This document shows positions 1 to 6,563 of a stretch of DNA of 30,460 nucleotides, piece after piece; the first letter of the stretch is position 1; every line of letters begins with the position of its first letter. Origin of the DNA: JBAXLO01 sp037134755. GTDB taxonomy: Bacteria; Bacteroidota; Bacteroidia; Bacteroidales; JACABE01. The stretch lies in assembly GCA_037134755.1 (NCBI GenBank), contig JBAXLO010000029.1, positions 1-30,460 on the forward strand. The letters are read 5' to 3'. The position numbers were made by a program, and so were the translations under genes. A model generated the notes under the pieces. The model did no database searches. It was not told the origin of the DNA and saw only the letters and a program-made list of their open reading frames with translations.

Positions 1-82
1 CTGAAGCTGCTAAAAGTGTATCACCTAAGATACGTGCCCATCTTTTGGATGGAGCTGCATACAAATAAAAAATTTTTCTCAT
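1..82 (-). CDS. 5' end of an unrecognised small protein, cut by the window edge
   Basis: An ATG at 82-80 on the minus strand opens a frame that stays open to the window edge (27 codons). It begins MRKIFYLYAAPSKRWARILG. It lies 3 nt after the stop of the 87-residue membrane protein gene, so the two are probably co-transcribed from the promoter at 363-398. The basic, aromatic start followed by a more hydrophobic stretch resembles small proteins next to holin-like genes in Bacteroidota phages, but that is an impression and no function is assigned. A plus-strand frame (3-68) also ends here. The minus frame is preferred because of its start codon, its spacing and the uniform direction of neighbouring genes. 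Confidence 0.55.
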   Translation of the reverse strand, partial: MRKIFYLYAAPSKRWARILGDTLLAAS

Positions 83-85
83 TTA

Positions 86-349
86 TTAATTTTTTGGATG
101 GTTTTTATTCGTTAATTCTTTCTCTTCAAGTTTCTCAAATTTATGATCGATTAATTTATGCGTAGCAGTACAATTTTTGTCTTTGTTGTCATAATTTGAG
201 ATTACTACAGCCAATTGTTTTGACAGATCTGTTACAAGTGTTATGAAAATATCGAGTTTCTTATCATTCCTGTTTATGTATCGCATCAATAAAAATCCGA
301 TAACTGTCAATAAAGTAGGAATCAAAATATCATTTGTTTCTATTGTCAT
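86..349 (-). CDS. Small membrane protein with one N-terminal TM helix
   Basis: This 87-residue protein has one predicted transmembrane helix (about residues 8-24, ILIPTLLTVIGFLLM). A polar, lysine- and glutamate-rich helical tail follows that could form a coiled coil. The layout resembles small phage membrane proteins such as XhlA- or holin-associated proteins, but no family signature is visible. The ATG is supported by the promoter at 363-398, whose -7 element ends 14 nt upstream, leaving a very short leader. It is the first gene of a two-gene unit that runs off the left edge. Confidence 0.7.
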   Translation of the reverse strand: MTIETNDILIPTLLTVIGFLLMRYINRNDKKLDIFITLVTDLSKQLAVVISNYDNKDKNCTATHKLIDHKFEKLEEKELTNKNHPKN

Positions 350-362
350 TTCGTTTTATTTG

Positions 363-398
363 CAAAACTAGAGATGTTTGCAATTAATAAAAAGGACA
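363..398 (-). promoter_or_regulatory. Promoter copy A of the TGTCC / TAnnTTTGC family
   Basis: On the minus strand: TGTCC (398-394), a T-run, 23 nt in all, then TAGTTTTG (370-363) followed by C. TAGTTTTG fits the Bacteroidota -7 consensus TAnnTTTG. The T-tract sits about where the -33 TTTG would be, and TGTCC lies just upstream of it. Three other copies in the window have the same 23-nt spacing. Confidence 0.75.
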
Positions 399-499
399 CA
401 AAAGAAGAGATAAATTAAGAATTAATAATTAAAAATTAAGAATAGAATATTTGCCACTTTTTATAAAATAGCGGTAAAAATTCTATATGTAAAAGTGAT

Positions 500-560
500 A
501 AAAAACAGGAAAAAGCACAAAAAAAGCACTTTAAAAGCAGGAAAAAAGCACAATAAAAGT
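500..560. repeat. 11-bp phased A-tract repeats (AAAAGCA)
   Basis: AAAAGCA-type units place GCA at 515, 526, 537 and 548, exactly 11 bp apart. A related AAAAGT at 555-560 and AAAACA at 502-507 extend the series on both sides. Phased A-tracts usually curve DNA, and short phased repeats can also be protein-binding iterons. The array lies about 100-160 bp upstream of promoter copy A. It has no coding capacity. Confidence 0.6.
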
Positions 561-598
561 ATAATAATAGTGATTATTATCTACGAATAGTATAGTCA

Positions 599-1071
599 AC
601 CATTTTCCTGATGTCAGGAAAATGGTAAAAAGATGCTGTATTTCGGTAAACAGAGTAACTATATATTTAAACTTATTCAATTTAGGACGCAATGCGTCCT
701 AAATGAGAATTAAAGTAGTTTATATTTCTTAGTCTATTATTATCAGTCAAATTGATTTGATAACGAAATCCATTTCGTTATCAAACTGACAATTCTTTGT
801 TAATTGAATATATATTAATGAATTATATTTATGAGTTTCGTAAATGAAAATGGGTTACTTTTTAGTATTATCATTTATTAAGTCTTTAAAATAAACTCAG
901 GAGTTAATAATTTTGATTTTTCTTAACATGTACTTTTTGTCATGTTAAGAAAATTGCATTTCTTTAACATGACAATATTATTATAGGTAATTTATTAGTT
1001 TTTTTACCTATCAAATAATGTTCATGGGTAAATTTCTTCATTTTTTACCCATGAGTTCAATTCATGGGTAA
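599..1071. other. Array of six distinct palindromes in a gene-free region
   Basis: The 792 nt between the 87-aa gene and abiEii hold no credible ORF, but they do hold palindromes at 599-626 (13-bp arms, 2-nt loop), 681-703 (10-bp arms), 756-785 (14-bp arms), 918-953 (13-bp arms), 983-1011 (8-bp arms) and 1022-1054 (11-bp arms). The arm sequences are unrelated to each other. The fourth and sixth are each followed by a third copy of one arm (959-971 and 1061-1071), so the middle arm could pair either way. None has a clear U-run after it, so ordinary terminators are unlikely. Confidence 0.7.
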
Positions 1072-1141
1072 CATTTATTCCTCAATCTATTTATATAAGA
1101 TTGTTAATTTAATAATGGAAAATAAAACCTAATATTTCTTT

Positions 1142-1945
1142 TTAGAATTTTAGTTTTTTAAAGTGTCGTTGAATTTCTCTTTCAACTTGATCAAAGCTTG
1201 GCAAATCTTTTATTTGTTCACTCATTGAGCTCTGCCAACGTCCTTTATATAGAGGTATTCGTTCAGATAATTTCTTTGGAAAATCTAAGGGATTAATATT
1301 TTTATTGGCACATTTATTTCTAAATTCATTCATATAAAAATCAATATCCATTTCAAACACTTCCAATAAATACCAAATATCATAAAAATCTCTTGCTTGT
1401 ACGCGCTGCATAACAGATCGCATTTTTTCTACAAGTACTTCTTCAAGAGAATAACACAAAAGTTGATGTTCTTCTAAATCCGAATAATCAATATATACAT
1501 TTTTAATAACAGGGGAAAATTCTAATTTCTCACTCCTTGAAATATCAACTTTAACTCTTTTATTATTGCCTTTTCCACCTAAAGGACCAACATAACTAAT
1601 ATAGAAGTTAATACCACCATCTTCATGTTCGTTGTTATCAATTATTTCAAGTGGAATGTTAGCTTCTTCCTTTACATATTCAAAAGTCTCTTTAAACCAT
1701 TTGAATATTTGTTCATTAGATATGTCATTGTCTAATAATGTAAAATCAAGGTCTTCCGAAAAGCGATAATCCTCAAAATATACTTTCTTTAAAACAGTCC
1801 CTCCTTTAAAAACGATAATCTTTGAAAGTGCCTCATGCTGTGCTATGCCTTTCATAATCCATGAAAGGATATAGTCTTTTTCAATTTGTTGATCACGAAC
1901 ACCAACTTCTCTTGCTTTTTGTTGTATTTCTCCGGGTTTAATCAT
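1142..1945 (-). CDS. abiEii: AbiEii-type nucleotidyltransferase toxin (type IV TA)
   Basis: This 267-residue protein belongs by sequence to the AbiEii/AbiGii nucleotidyltransferase family, the toxin of AbiE abortive-infection modules. Visible family features are an N-terminal EKDYILSWIM segment, the nucleotide-binding FKGGTVLKKV motif (about residues 46-55) and RFSEDLDFTL (about 62-71) with the metal-binding acidic pair. The length is normal and no key motif is missing. Its ATG overlaps the abiEi stop in an ATGA arrangement, so the pair is translationally coupled with the antitoxin first. In characterised AbiE systems the toxin is a GTP- or tRNA-directed nucleotidyltransferase that causes growth arrest. 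The substrate here is unknown. Confidence 0.92.
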   Translation of the reverse strand: MIKPGEIQQKAREVGVRDQQIEKDYILSWIMKGIAQHEALSKIIVFKGGTVLKKVYFEDYRFSEDLDFTLLDNDISNEQIFKWFKETFEYVKEEANIPLEIIDNNEHEDGGINFYISYVGPLGGKGNNKRVKVDISRSEKLEFSPVIKNVYIDYSDLEEHQLLCYSLEEVLVEKMRSVMQRVQARDFYDIWYLLEVFEMDIDFYMNEFRNKCANKNINPLDFPKKLSERIPLYKGRWQSSMSEQIKDLPSFDQVEREIQRHFKKLKF

Positions 1946-2763
1946 GTATAAATAGAAGATTTAATTGTTTCAAGTTCTAGATTTTGTTGAATACACCATC
2001 TGCTAATTAATTTGCCTGTTTTGGGGAGTTCGGTATCTAAAACTACATATGATGCGGTCTTAAGTTTTTGTAAATCGTCAGTAATGTTATTGTTGATATT
2101 AAGTGTTTCTAATACAAAACCTAATCGTTTAATAACAGCTTGTGAATTGAATTTTTTAGTGTAATCAAGTAAGGTATCGAATTTTATTTTATCCTTAGAG
2201 ATGTAAATTGCTTTTGCAATTTCAACTATCCCTCCAGCATATTCAGGTTTGAACAAACAATCAATAAATGTTTTTTCAAGATCTGAACAGAGCACCTTAT
2301 TAAAGTCGTCTATCCATATTTTCTTAGCACCAAAAAAATGGGTTTCATTATGAAAAATAAACTGAAATGAAACGTTTTTTATTTTAATTTCAGATGGTTT
2401 AATCTGTTTTGAGACAACTATTTGTTCTTTTAATGAAGGTTGAGTTATAAGATTGTGAATTTGTAACGCTGAATAATAACCAATATAATGTTGATTTTTA
2501 TTTACCAAATGTTCAGCAATCAGATGCCAGTCAGGCATAAACATATCAGAATCTGCTTCATAAGGGATGATATAATAAACACCTTCTTTTAAACGCATTA
2601 GCAGCCCTCGTTTAGTCATATCACTTAGAAGTTCCCTTAATGTGCCATTTTTTGAATCTGGTAATGCTTTGAAAGCTTCACTATAATCAAAGCACAACTT
2701 ATTCTGTCCGTTGAAATAGGATAGAAGTTCATTAGATTGTTTTGAAATATACTTATGCTTCAT
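1942..2763 (-). CDS. abiEi: AbiEi-type antitoxin and autorepressor (type IV TA)
   Basis: This 273-residue protein matches the AbiEi antitoxin family: an N-terminal winged-helix part (about residues 1-65, ending with RLKEGVYYI, the usual wing) and a C-terminal antitoxin domain with the conserved GYYSALQIHNL segment (about 94-104) and LEKTFIDCL (about 163-171). Known AbiEi proteins neutralise AbiEii and repress their own promoter by binding inverted repeats. That fits the two GTCAG-type inverted repeats upstream (2773-2789 and 2860-2876), one of which overlaps the expected transcription start. It is the first gene of the operon and overlaps abiEii by 4 nt. Confidence 0.92.
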   Translation of the reverse strand: MKHKYISKQSNELLSYFNGQNKLCFDYSEAFKALPDSKNGTLRELLSDMTKRGLLMRLKEGVYYIIPYEADSDMFMPDWHLIAEHLVNKNQHYIGYYSALQIHNLITQPSLKEQIVVSKQIKPSEIKIKNVSFQFIFHNETHFFGAKKIWIDDFNKVLCSDLEKTFIDCLFKPEYAGGIVEIAKAIYISKDKIKFDTLLDYTKKFNSQAVIKRLGFVLETLNINNNITDDLQKLKTASYVVLDTELPKTGKLISRWCIQQNLELETIKSSIYT

Positions 2764-2772
2764 AGTAAAAAT

Positions 2773-2789
2773 GTCAGGTTAAAACTGAC
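2773..2789 (-). promoter_or_regulatory. Proximal operator of abiE
   Basis: Imperfect inverted repeat GTCAGgTTAAAAcTGAC directly downstream of the -7 element at 2792-2799 and 9 nt before the abiEi ATG. A protein bound here would cover the transcription start. AbiEi autoregulation through inverted repeats is established for other AbiE systems; the assignment here is inferred. Confidence 0.6.
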
Positions 2790-2791
2790 TA

Positions 2792-2821
2792 CAAAGATAC
2801 AAAAGATAATTTTAATACAAA
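2792..2821 (-). promoter_or_regulatory. abiE promoter (TTTG-18-TATCTTTG)
   Basis: On the minus strand TTTG (2821-2818), an 18-nt spacer, then TATCTTTG (2799-2792) match the Bacteroidota -33 TTTG and -7 TAnnTTTG elements. The start codon of abiEi follows about 28 nt after the -7 element. Confidence 0.65.
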
Positions 2822-2859
2822 GCAATTTTTAAAAATAAATTATGTTTTATAGTATAAAT

Positions 2860-2876
2860 GTCAGGACAAACCTGAC
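2860..2876 (-). promoter_or_regulatory. Distal operator of abiE
   Basis: Perfect inverted repeat GTCAGG-ACAAA-CCTGAC about 40 nt upstream of the -33 element. Its half-site matches the proximal operator. Flanking sequence is also duplicated (atagtaNaaatgtcagg at both sites), so the two sites arose by duplication or are kept alike by the same protein. Confidence 0.6.
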
Positions 2877-2967
2877 AAATAAGATATAATACATAATTTA
2901 TTGCAATAATAATACTTCAATTTCCGTCACTAAGGTTAAATTTTACGACTATAATAAATATTGTTTG

Positions 2968-3930
2968 TTAGAATAAAGGAATCATTTTTGATTGAGAAAT
3001 ATCTATCGGTACTATTCTTGCATCAATGTATTCAGGGTATTTTGTCTTATTTGCTCTTATATTCTTGCAAAGCAAACCGATATATTTATCACCCGTTTCA
3101 TTTGCAGAATTAATAAGAGCAGCAAGTTCAGGTTTAGAACTAACCTCTATATTGTCACGTGTTGAAGCTCTTAAAACCAGTCTTGCTCCATCTTCTGCAA
3201 TATTGATACTGCTTGTTTCTATGCCTTTTGCAATTGCTTTGTAAGCTATTGCATTTCTTAATTCAGGGAGCAGTGCTATGATATCAACATTATCTAAAGA
3301 AGTTTTAATTCTATTGTATAGTGCTGTACCAATAGAAGGTACAATATCAAATAGTTCTGCTTCCCTGATAAATTGTTTTAGTTTGATAAATAGAAGTGTA
3401 CTACCATTAATGTTATAGCAGGAATTAAATACTTTAACATTCGGTATAATGCTCCCGTTAAGTTCTGAATAAATTGCTGCCGTTTTAAATTCATCAAATT
3501 GTGCAATATTACAAATAATGTAAGTTAAAACTGAATCCATTGCATTGAAACCTTTGTTTCTAAAGTATTCTATCGCATTTTTCTCCTGGTAATGAAAAGC
3601 ACTTTTACGAGTAACTCCAGAAATTTCCCCTTCAATTCTTTGCAAACCCAATTCTGAAATTGTCACTCCTGAAATATTCATCCAGTCAAACATTGCAATT
3701 TGAATAAGCATTTCATTGACTTTTGAATTAAGCATTGTGAAAAATGGTATTCTTAAAACTTCAACATCTGAATCATCTCCATTAAATGAAATCAGCTTAT
3801 TCATTAAGTCCATTCCAAGAATTTCAGAAAGATAAGTATCATTAGCCCAATTCAGATGTGGAGTTAACACACTGCAATCAAAATCAATACTTACACCAAT
3901 ATGTTTTCTAATTTCGGTAGTATCTATCAT
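2968..3930 (-). CDS. DUF6712-like phage structural protein (head-tail module)
   Basis: This 320-residue protein resembles DUF6712 proteins of Bacteroidota phages and prophages, thought to be head-tail connector components. It looks like an internal duplication: the N-terminal half has a segment around LTPHLNWANDTYLSEILGMD, and the second half (from about residue 160) repeats the plan with LKQFIREAELFDIVPSIGTA followed by LYNRIKTS. No signal peptide or TM segment is seen. Its ATG overlaps the stop of the portal-like gene by 1 nt, so both are read from promoter copy B at 4861-4896. The family call is from sequence impression; its role in this element is inferred. Confidence 0.6.
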   Translation of the reverse strand: MIDTTEIRKHIGVSIDFDCSVLTPHLNWANDTYLSEILGMDLMNKLISFNGDDSDVEVLRIPFFTMLNSKVNEMLIQIAMFDWMNISGVTISELGLQRIEGEISGVTRKSAFHYQEKNAIEYFRNKGFNAMDSVLTYIICNIAQFDEFKTAAIYSELNGSIIPNVKVFNSCYNINGSTLLFIKLKQFIREAELFDIVPSIGTALYNRIKTSLDNVDIIALLPELRNAIAYKAIAKGIETSSINIAEDGARLVLRASTRDNIEVSSKPELAALINSANETGDKYIGLLCKNIRANKTKYPEYIDARIVPIDISQSKMIPLF

Positions 3931-4841
3931 TAGCTTATTTGTTTAGTTCCGGCACCTGTGTCCAGAGTTGTTAAAATTGTTTTCTTGAATTTAATTTCTG
4001 TATCATCACTAGCTCCGTTGAATCTAACCATGTGTTCAATAGGATAAGCTATATGTTGTTGGTCAACCCAGGCTAAAGCTGAATTTACCAGGAAAGCTTC
4101 TCTAATATTACTCCCTCCTGAATTACTTGCATAAGGTCCTCCTCCGGATGGCATGGCTCCAACTACTGCTGGATTAACCAAAATAGAAAAAAGTATTTCC
4201 GAATTAGCAGCTGCAGAAGTGATAAGTTGCTGATCACTTTTAAATTTATCATCCAACACTTCTATATCCCATTTTTCTTCAGCCTTTCCCATTTCATTTA
4301 CAGCAAAATGAGTAATTAGCGTTTTCTTAGCATTCTCAGAACCTATTAAAGTGTCTTCAATTTTTTTCAAAGCTTCCGCAATCTTGCCTCTACGTTCCAA
4401 TACATCAGGAAATTCTTTTTGAGGGAATTGTTTATCCCAATAACTATATGGAATTCTAACAATATAAGTGAGTGAAGCCTGATTTTTGTACACATTTTTT
4501 AGAAAGTTCGGTACTTCCTGCGAAATATCCAACCAACCTGCTTGTCTTGCTGTATCCCAATCAGGTAAAGGATAGATAACATTATTTGAAAACCTGTTAA
4601 ATAATGGATAAATGTAACTTTTACCTTTTGTTCTACCGGCTCTTCTTAATCTGATTAAGTCTGCATAAGGATCATATTGATCAAGCATTGGAATGTACTT
4701 AATATCAGATGCAGTACATTGATACATTCCTTCCCATTTTTCACTGAAAGCTATGAATTGTTTATCTTTTGTTTCTTTAAGATTGAATAGACCTATTGCA
4801 ATTATAAGTATAATAAGAATATTGTGTATTGTTATTTTCAT
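3930..4841 (-). CDS. Portal-like protein with N-terminal membrane anchor
   Basis: Residues 5-20 (IHNILIILIIAIGLFN) form a predicted transmembrane anchor. The rest resembles the middle and C-terminal part of phage portal proteins from Bacteroidota: an IYPLPDWDTARQAGWLDI segment at about 80-100, and AANSEILFSILVNPAVVGAM at about 210-229 followed by a Gly/Ser loop and IREAFLVNSAL. At 303 residues it is shorter than typical portals (often 400-500), mainly because the N-terminal wing is missing. The promoter at 4861-4896 lies 20 nt upstream of the ATG, so this start, and therefore the anchor, is likely real. It is coupled to the DUF6712-like gene. The portal assignment is moderately confident; the function of an anchored form is unknown. 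Confidence 0.55.
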   Translation of the reverse strand: MKITIHNILIILIIAIGLFNLKETKDKQFIAFSEKWEGMYQCTASDIKYIPMLDQYDPYADLIRLRRAGRTKGKSYIYPLFNRFSNNVIYPLPDWDTARQAGWLDISQEVPNFLKNVYKNQASLTYIVRIPYSYWDKQFPQKEFPDVLERRGKIAEALKKIEDTLIGSENAKKTLITHFAVNEMGKAEEKWDIEVLDDKFKSDQQLITSAAANSEILFSILVNPAVVGAMPSGGGPYASNSGGSNIREAFLVNSALAWVDQQHIAYPIEHMVRFNGASDDTEIKFKKTILTTLDTGAGTKQIS

Positions 4842-4860
4842 TATGATATTTTTTTATTGG

Positions 4861-4896
4861 CAAAACTATCGTTGTTAGCTAATAAAAAAAAGGACA
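4861..4896 (-). promoter_or_regulatory. Promoter copy B of the TGTCC / TAnnTTTGC family
   Basis: On the minus strand TGTCC (4896-4892), 23 nt starting with a T-run, then TAGTTTTG (4868-4861) followed by C. It precedes the portal-like gene by 20 nt and is the copy closest to the TAnnTTTG consensus together with copy A. Confidence 0.75.
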
Positions 4897-4910
4897 GGAA
4901 GAGGGAGGCA

Positions 4911-4934
4911 ATTACGAATTATGAATTATGAATT
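4911..4934. repeat. 8-bp tandem repeat (GAATTATG-like, three units)
   Basis: ATTACGAATTATGAATTATGAATT, an 8-bp unit repeated about three times, lies just upstream of promoter copy B. A four-unit version occurs at 22653-22684 upstream of the capsid-like gene. Such repeats are common in Bacteroidota intergenic DNA and no function is implied. Confidence 0.6.
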
Positions 4935-4981
4935 GCTTTAGGTGCGAAGATTTATATAAAAGTTAAAATTGAAGGGCATAA

Positions 4982-5013
4982 AAAAAGAGCCGACTATTAA
5001 GTTGGCTCTTTTT
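4982..5013 (-). terminator. Intrinsic terminator of the cmdTAC-like operon
   Basis: AAAAAGAGCCGAC-loop-GTTGGCTCTTTTT forms a stem of about 13 bp with a U-run on the minus-strand transcript. It lies about 20 nt after the stop of the chaperone gene. Confidence 0.85.
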
Positions 5014-5034
5014 GAAAATGTCTTAATTATGTGG

Positions 5035-5481
5035 TTAGTCTTTTATAAACTTTTCTGATTCATCAGGTCTATTCTCATTAAACTCCTCAAGCTCTCCTCT
5101 AAAGAATTGAGTAGGCACTACCAAAGTACCAACAACATTCCCTAAATTAGAAGTTAAAGTAGTAATAAATGAGCGAACATAAGGAAACATTATTGCAGTA
5201 GCATTTGAATTAACGAATGCTTTTCTTAATTCTTCAGTAAGCTCCGATTCAATTTCAAAATAACCAACGGCTCTTAATGTTAATTCAAATGTTTTATCAT
5301 CATTAAGTGCAACATCCATTATAATGTTAAAAGTATTTTTATTATCAGAAGGATAAAATACTTTAGGTATGCAGTTAATGTTAATATTTAATTCCCCTTC
5401 ACGACGTCCTAAAGTATTAAAATTGACATTTAATATATCAACACCTCTAAAAGTTAATTTATTTTGTTTGCTTACGTCCAT
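5035..5481 (-). CDS. cmdC: SecB-like chaperone of a toxin-antitoxin-chaperone module (CmdC-like)
   Basis: This 148-residue protein has the hallmarks of SecB: an extended beta-rich first half (alternating strands up to about residue 80), then the conserved helix AIMFPYVRSFITTLTSN (about 95-111) and a C-terminal strand/helix with TLVVPTQFF. It is the third gene of a tightly coupled trio; its ATG overlaps the antitoxin stop by 1 nt. In TAC modules a SecB-like chaperone folds and protects the antitoxin, as with Rv1957 of M. tuberculosis and CmdC of E. coli. A terminator follows at 4982-5013. An ordinary SecB is less likely, given the coupling to an ART-like toxin. Confidence 0.85.
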   Translation of the reverse strand: MDVSKQNKLTFRGVDILNVNFNTLGRREGELNININCIPKVFYPSDNKNTFNIIMDVALNDDKTFELTLRAVGYFEIESELTEELRKAFVNSNATAIMFPYVRSFITTLTSNLGNVVGTLVVPTQFFRGELEEFNENRPDESEKFIKD

Positions 5482-5771
5482 TATGCAGCTTTTGCTAATT
5501 CGGTGCTTGGGTTATTCTTGTTGCAAGATACAAATTTTGGATCTGTTGGTGTTTCTTGATTATATGTATAGTTATTACTCCCAATTTCTTCAAAACTTCC
5601 ATCACCAAAATAATTCCCATAATGTCTGTTTCTTTGGCTCGTTAACCATTCATTAAGACTTTCAGTAGTTTCATTTGCAAGAGCTTCGTCTAAGCTTCTT
5701 TCAAGTTCTTTCAAGTCAATCATTTTCGTTTCATTTCGTTTAATTACATCCCATTTCAAAATGGAGTGCAA
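5481..5771 (-). CDS. cmdA: Antitoxin with chaperone-addiction-like tail (CmdA-like)
   Basis: This small protein lies between an ART-like toxin gene and a SecB-like chaperone gene, the antitoxin position in CmdTAC. The longest frame is 96 residues, but the in-frame ATG at 5723 (MIDLKELERSLDEALANE) gives 80 residues and starts 17 nt after the toxin stop, so it is the more natural start. The first 35 residues after that Met look helical. The rest is rich in aromatics and Asn (NRHYGNYFGDGSF, NNYTYNQ), as expected of an unfolded chaperone-binding tail. It ends in AKAA, a possible C-terminal protease signal. No independent family match is recognised, so the name rests on context. Confidence 0.72.
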   Translation of the reverse strand: MHSILKWDVIKRNETKMIDLKELERSLDEALANETTESLNEWLTSQRNRHYGNYFGDGSFEEIGSNNYTYNQETPTDPKFVSCNKNNPSTELAKAA

Positions 5772-6228
5772 AATTATTAATAATTTTCAGATTATAAACT
5801 GCAATCTGAATTCTTTTTCTATAATTAAAGTTAAAAACTAATAGATCATCACTATATGGCAAATCTTGAAACAAAATACCATCTGTTTTATCCGACCATT
5901 TTGCTTTATCTTTAAAATATTGATTAATTTCATATAATGTCGCTTTCTGTCCTGTTTTTTTAATAATATGTTTAGCAGCTTTTTCAATTTGAGCTTTCCA
6001 AAAATCATAATGTTCTTCGTTAAAAACTGTATCTAACACATTTTCAAAATCAACATCGGCTTTATATACTTCAAAGTTCCCTGTTTTCCATTTACTCTTA
6101 TGTCCCCAGTGTATCGCATCAACTTCTTCTTTCCAAAAATAGTAAGCATCACCTAACCATGCATCTTCTCTATTTGAAATAATAGGACCGGTTAAATAAT
6201 ACTTCCATTTTTCCTGAGTATGGTACAT
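5740..6228 (-). CDS. cmdT: ADP-ribosyltransferase-like toxin (CmdT-like)
   Basis: This protein fits small ART-fold toxins: YHT at residues 2-4 (catalytic-type His), then WLGDAYYFW (about 25-33), the equivalent of the WLGDGIYFF motif of related ART-like proteins, then HWGHK and a strand pattern ending in DGILFQDLPY. The frame can extend 12 nt upstream to a TTG at 6240, but the ATG at 6228 is preferred. CmdT of E. coli ADP-ribosylates adenine in GA steps of single-stranded RNA and blocks phage translation; the same chemistry is inferred here. Gene order toxin, antitoxin, chaperone is that of CmdTAC. The antitoxin frame overlaps its 3' end. Confidence 0.78.
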   Translation of the reverse strand: MYHTQEKWKYYLTGPIISNREDAWLGDAYYFWKEEVDAIHWGHKSKWKTGNFEVYKADVDFENVLDTVFNEEHYDFWKAQIEKAAKHIIKKTGQKATLYEINQYFKDKAKWSDKTDGILFQDLPYSDDLLVFNFNYRKRIQIAVYNLKIINNFALHFEMGCN

Positions 6229-6240
6229 TATACGTATCAA

Positions 6241-6563
6241 ATCACAATTAGTTTAATATTAGTAAAATCATCTATAGTTCTATTGTTAAATTAAAGCTTA
6301 ATAATAATTTGTAATTGTTACTATAATGTTACTATATAACATTAATGTTTATTTTTTGTTATTATTGTTCTATTTTTTTTATATTAATTTTTTATTAATG
6401 CTCATAATTTTCCGGCAAATGTAGTAATAAAAACACAATAACAAGTTTTTTTTAACAATTTAAATTAAAAAGTAAAGATATAAAATATACATGGTGTCAC
6501 AATCTGTGATACCATGTCATTTCTTATAAGTGTTATTACTATAATTAATATAGTTTATCTTTC
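6241..6563. other. AT-rich gap with one palindrome (6490-6516)
   Basis: No ORF of note. The palindrome CATGGTGTCACA-ATC-TGTGATACCATG (one mismatch) lies between the cmdT start and the stop of the four-TM gene. It has no U-run on the minus strand, so it is a weak terminator candidate and might instead be an operator for the cmdTAC promoter. Confidence 0.45.

Noticed and set aside
3..68. Plus-strand CDS end at the left edge
   Set aside because: The frame reads plausibly but the minus frame has an ATG correctly spaced behind the 87-aa gene, and all neighbours are on the minus strand.
599..703. Rho-independent terminators
   Set aside because: The hairpins lack U-runs on either strand, so termination is not supported.
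5035..5481. Housekeeping SecB
   Set aside because: The gene is coupled to an antitoxin and an ART-like toxin, which points to a TAC chaperone instead.
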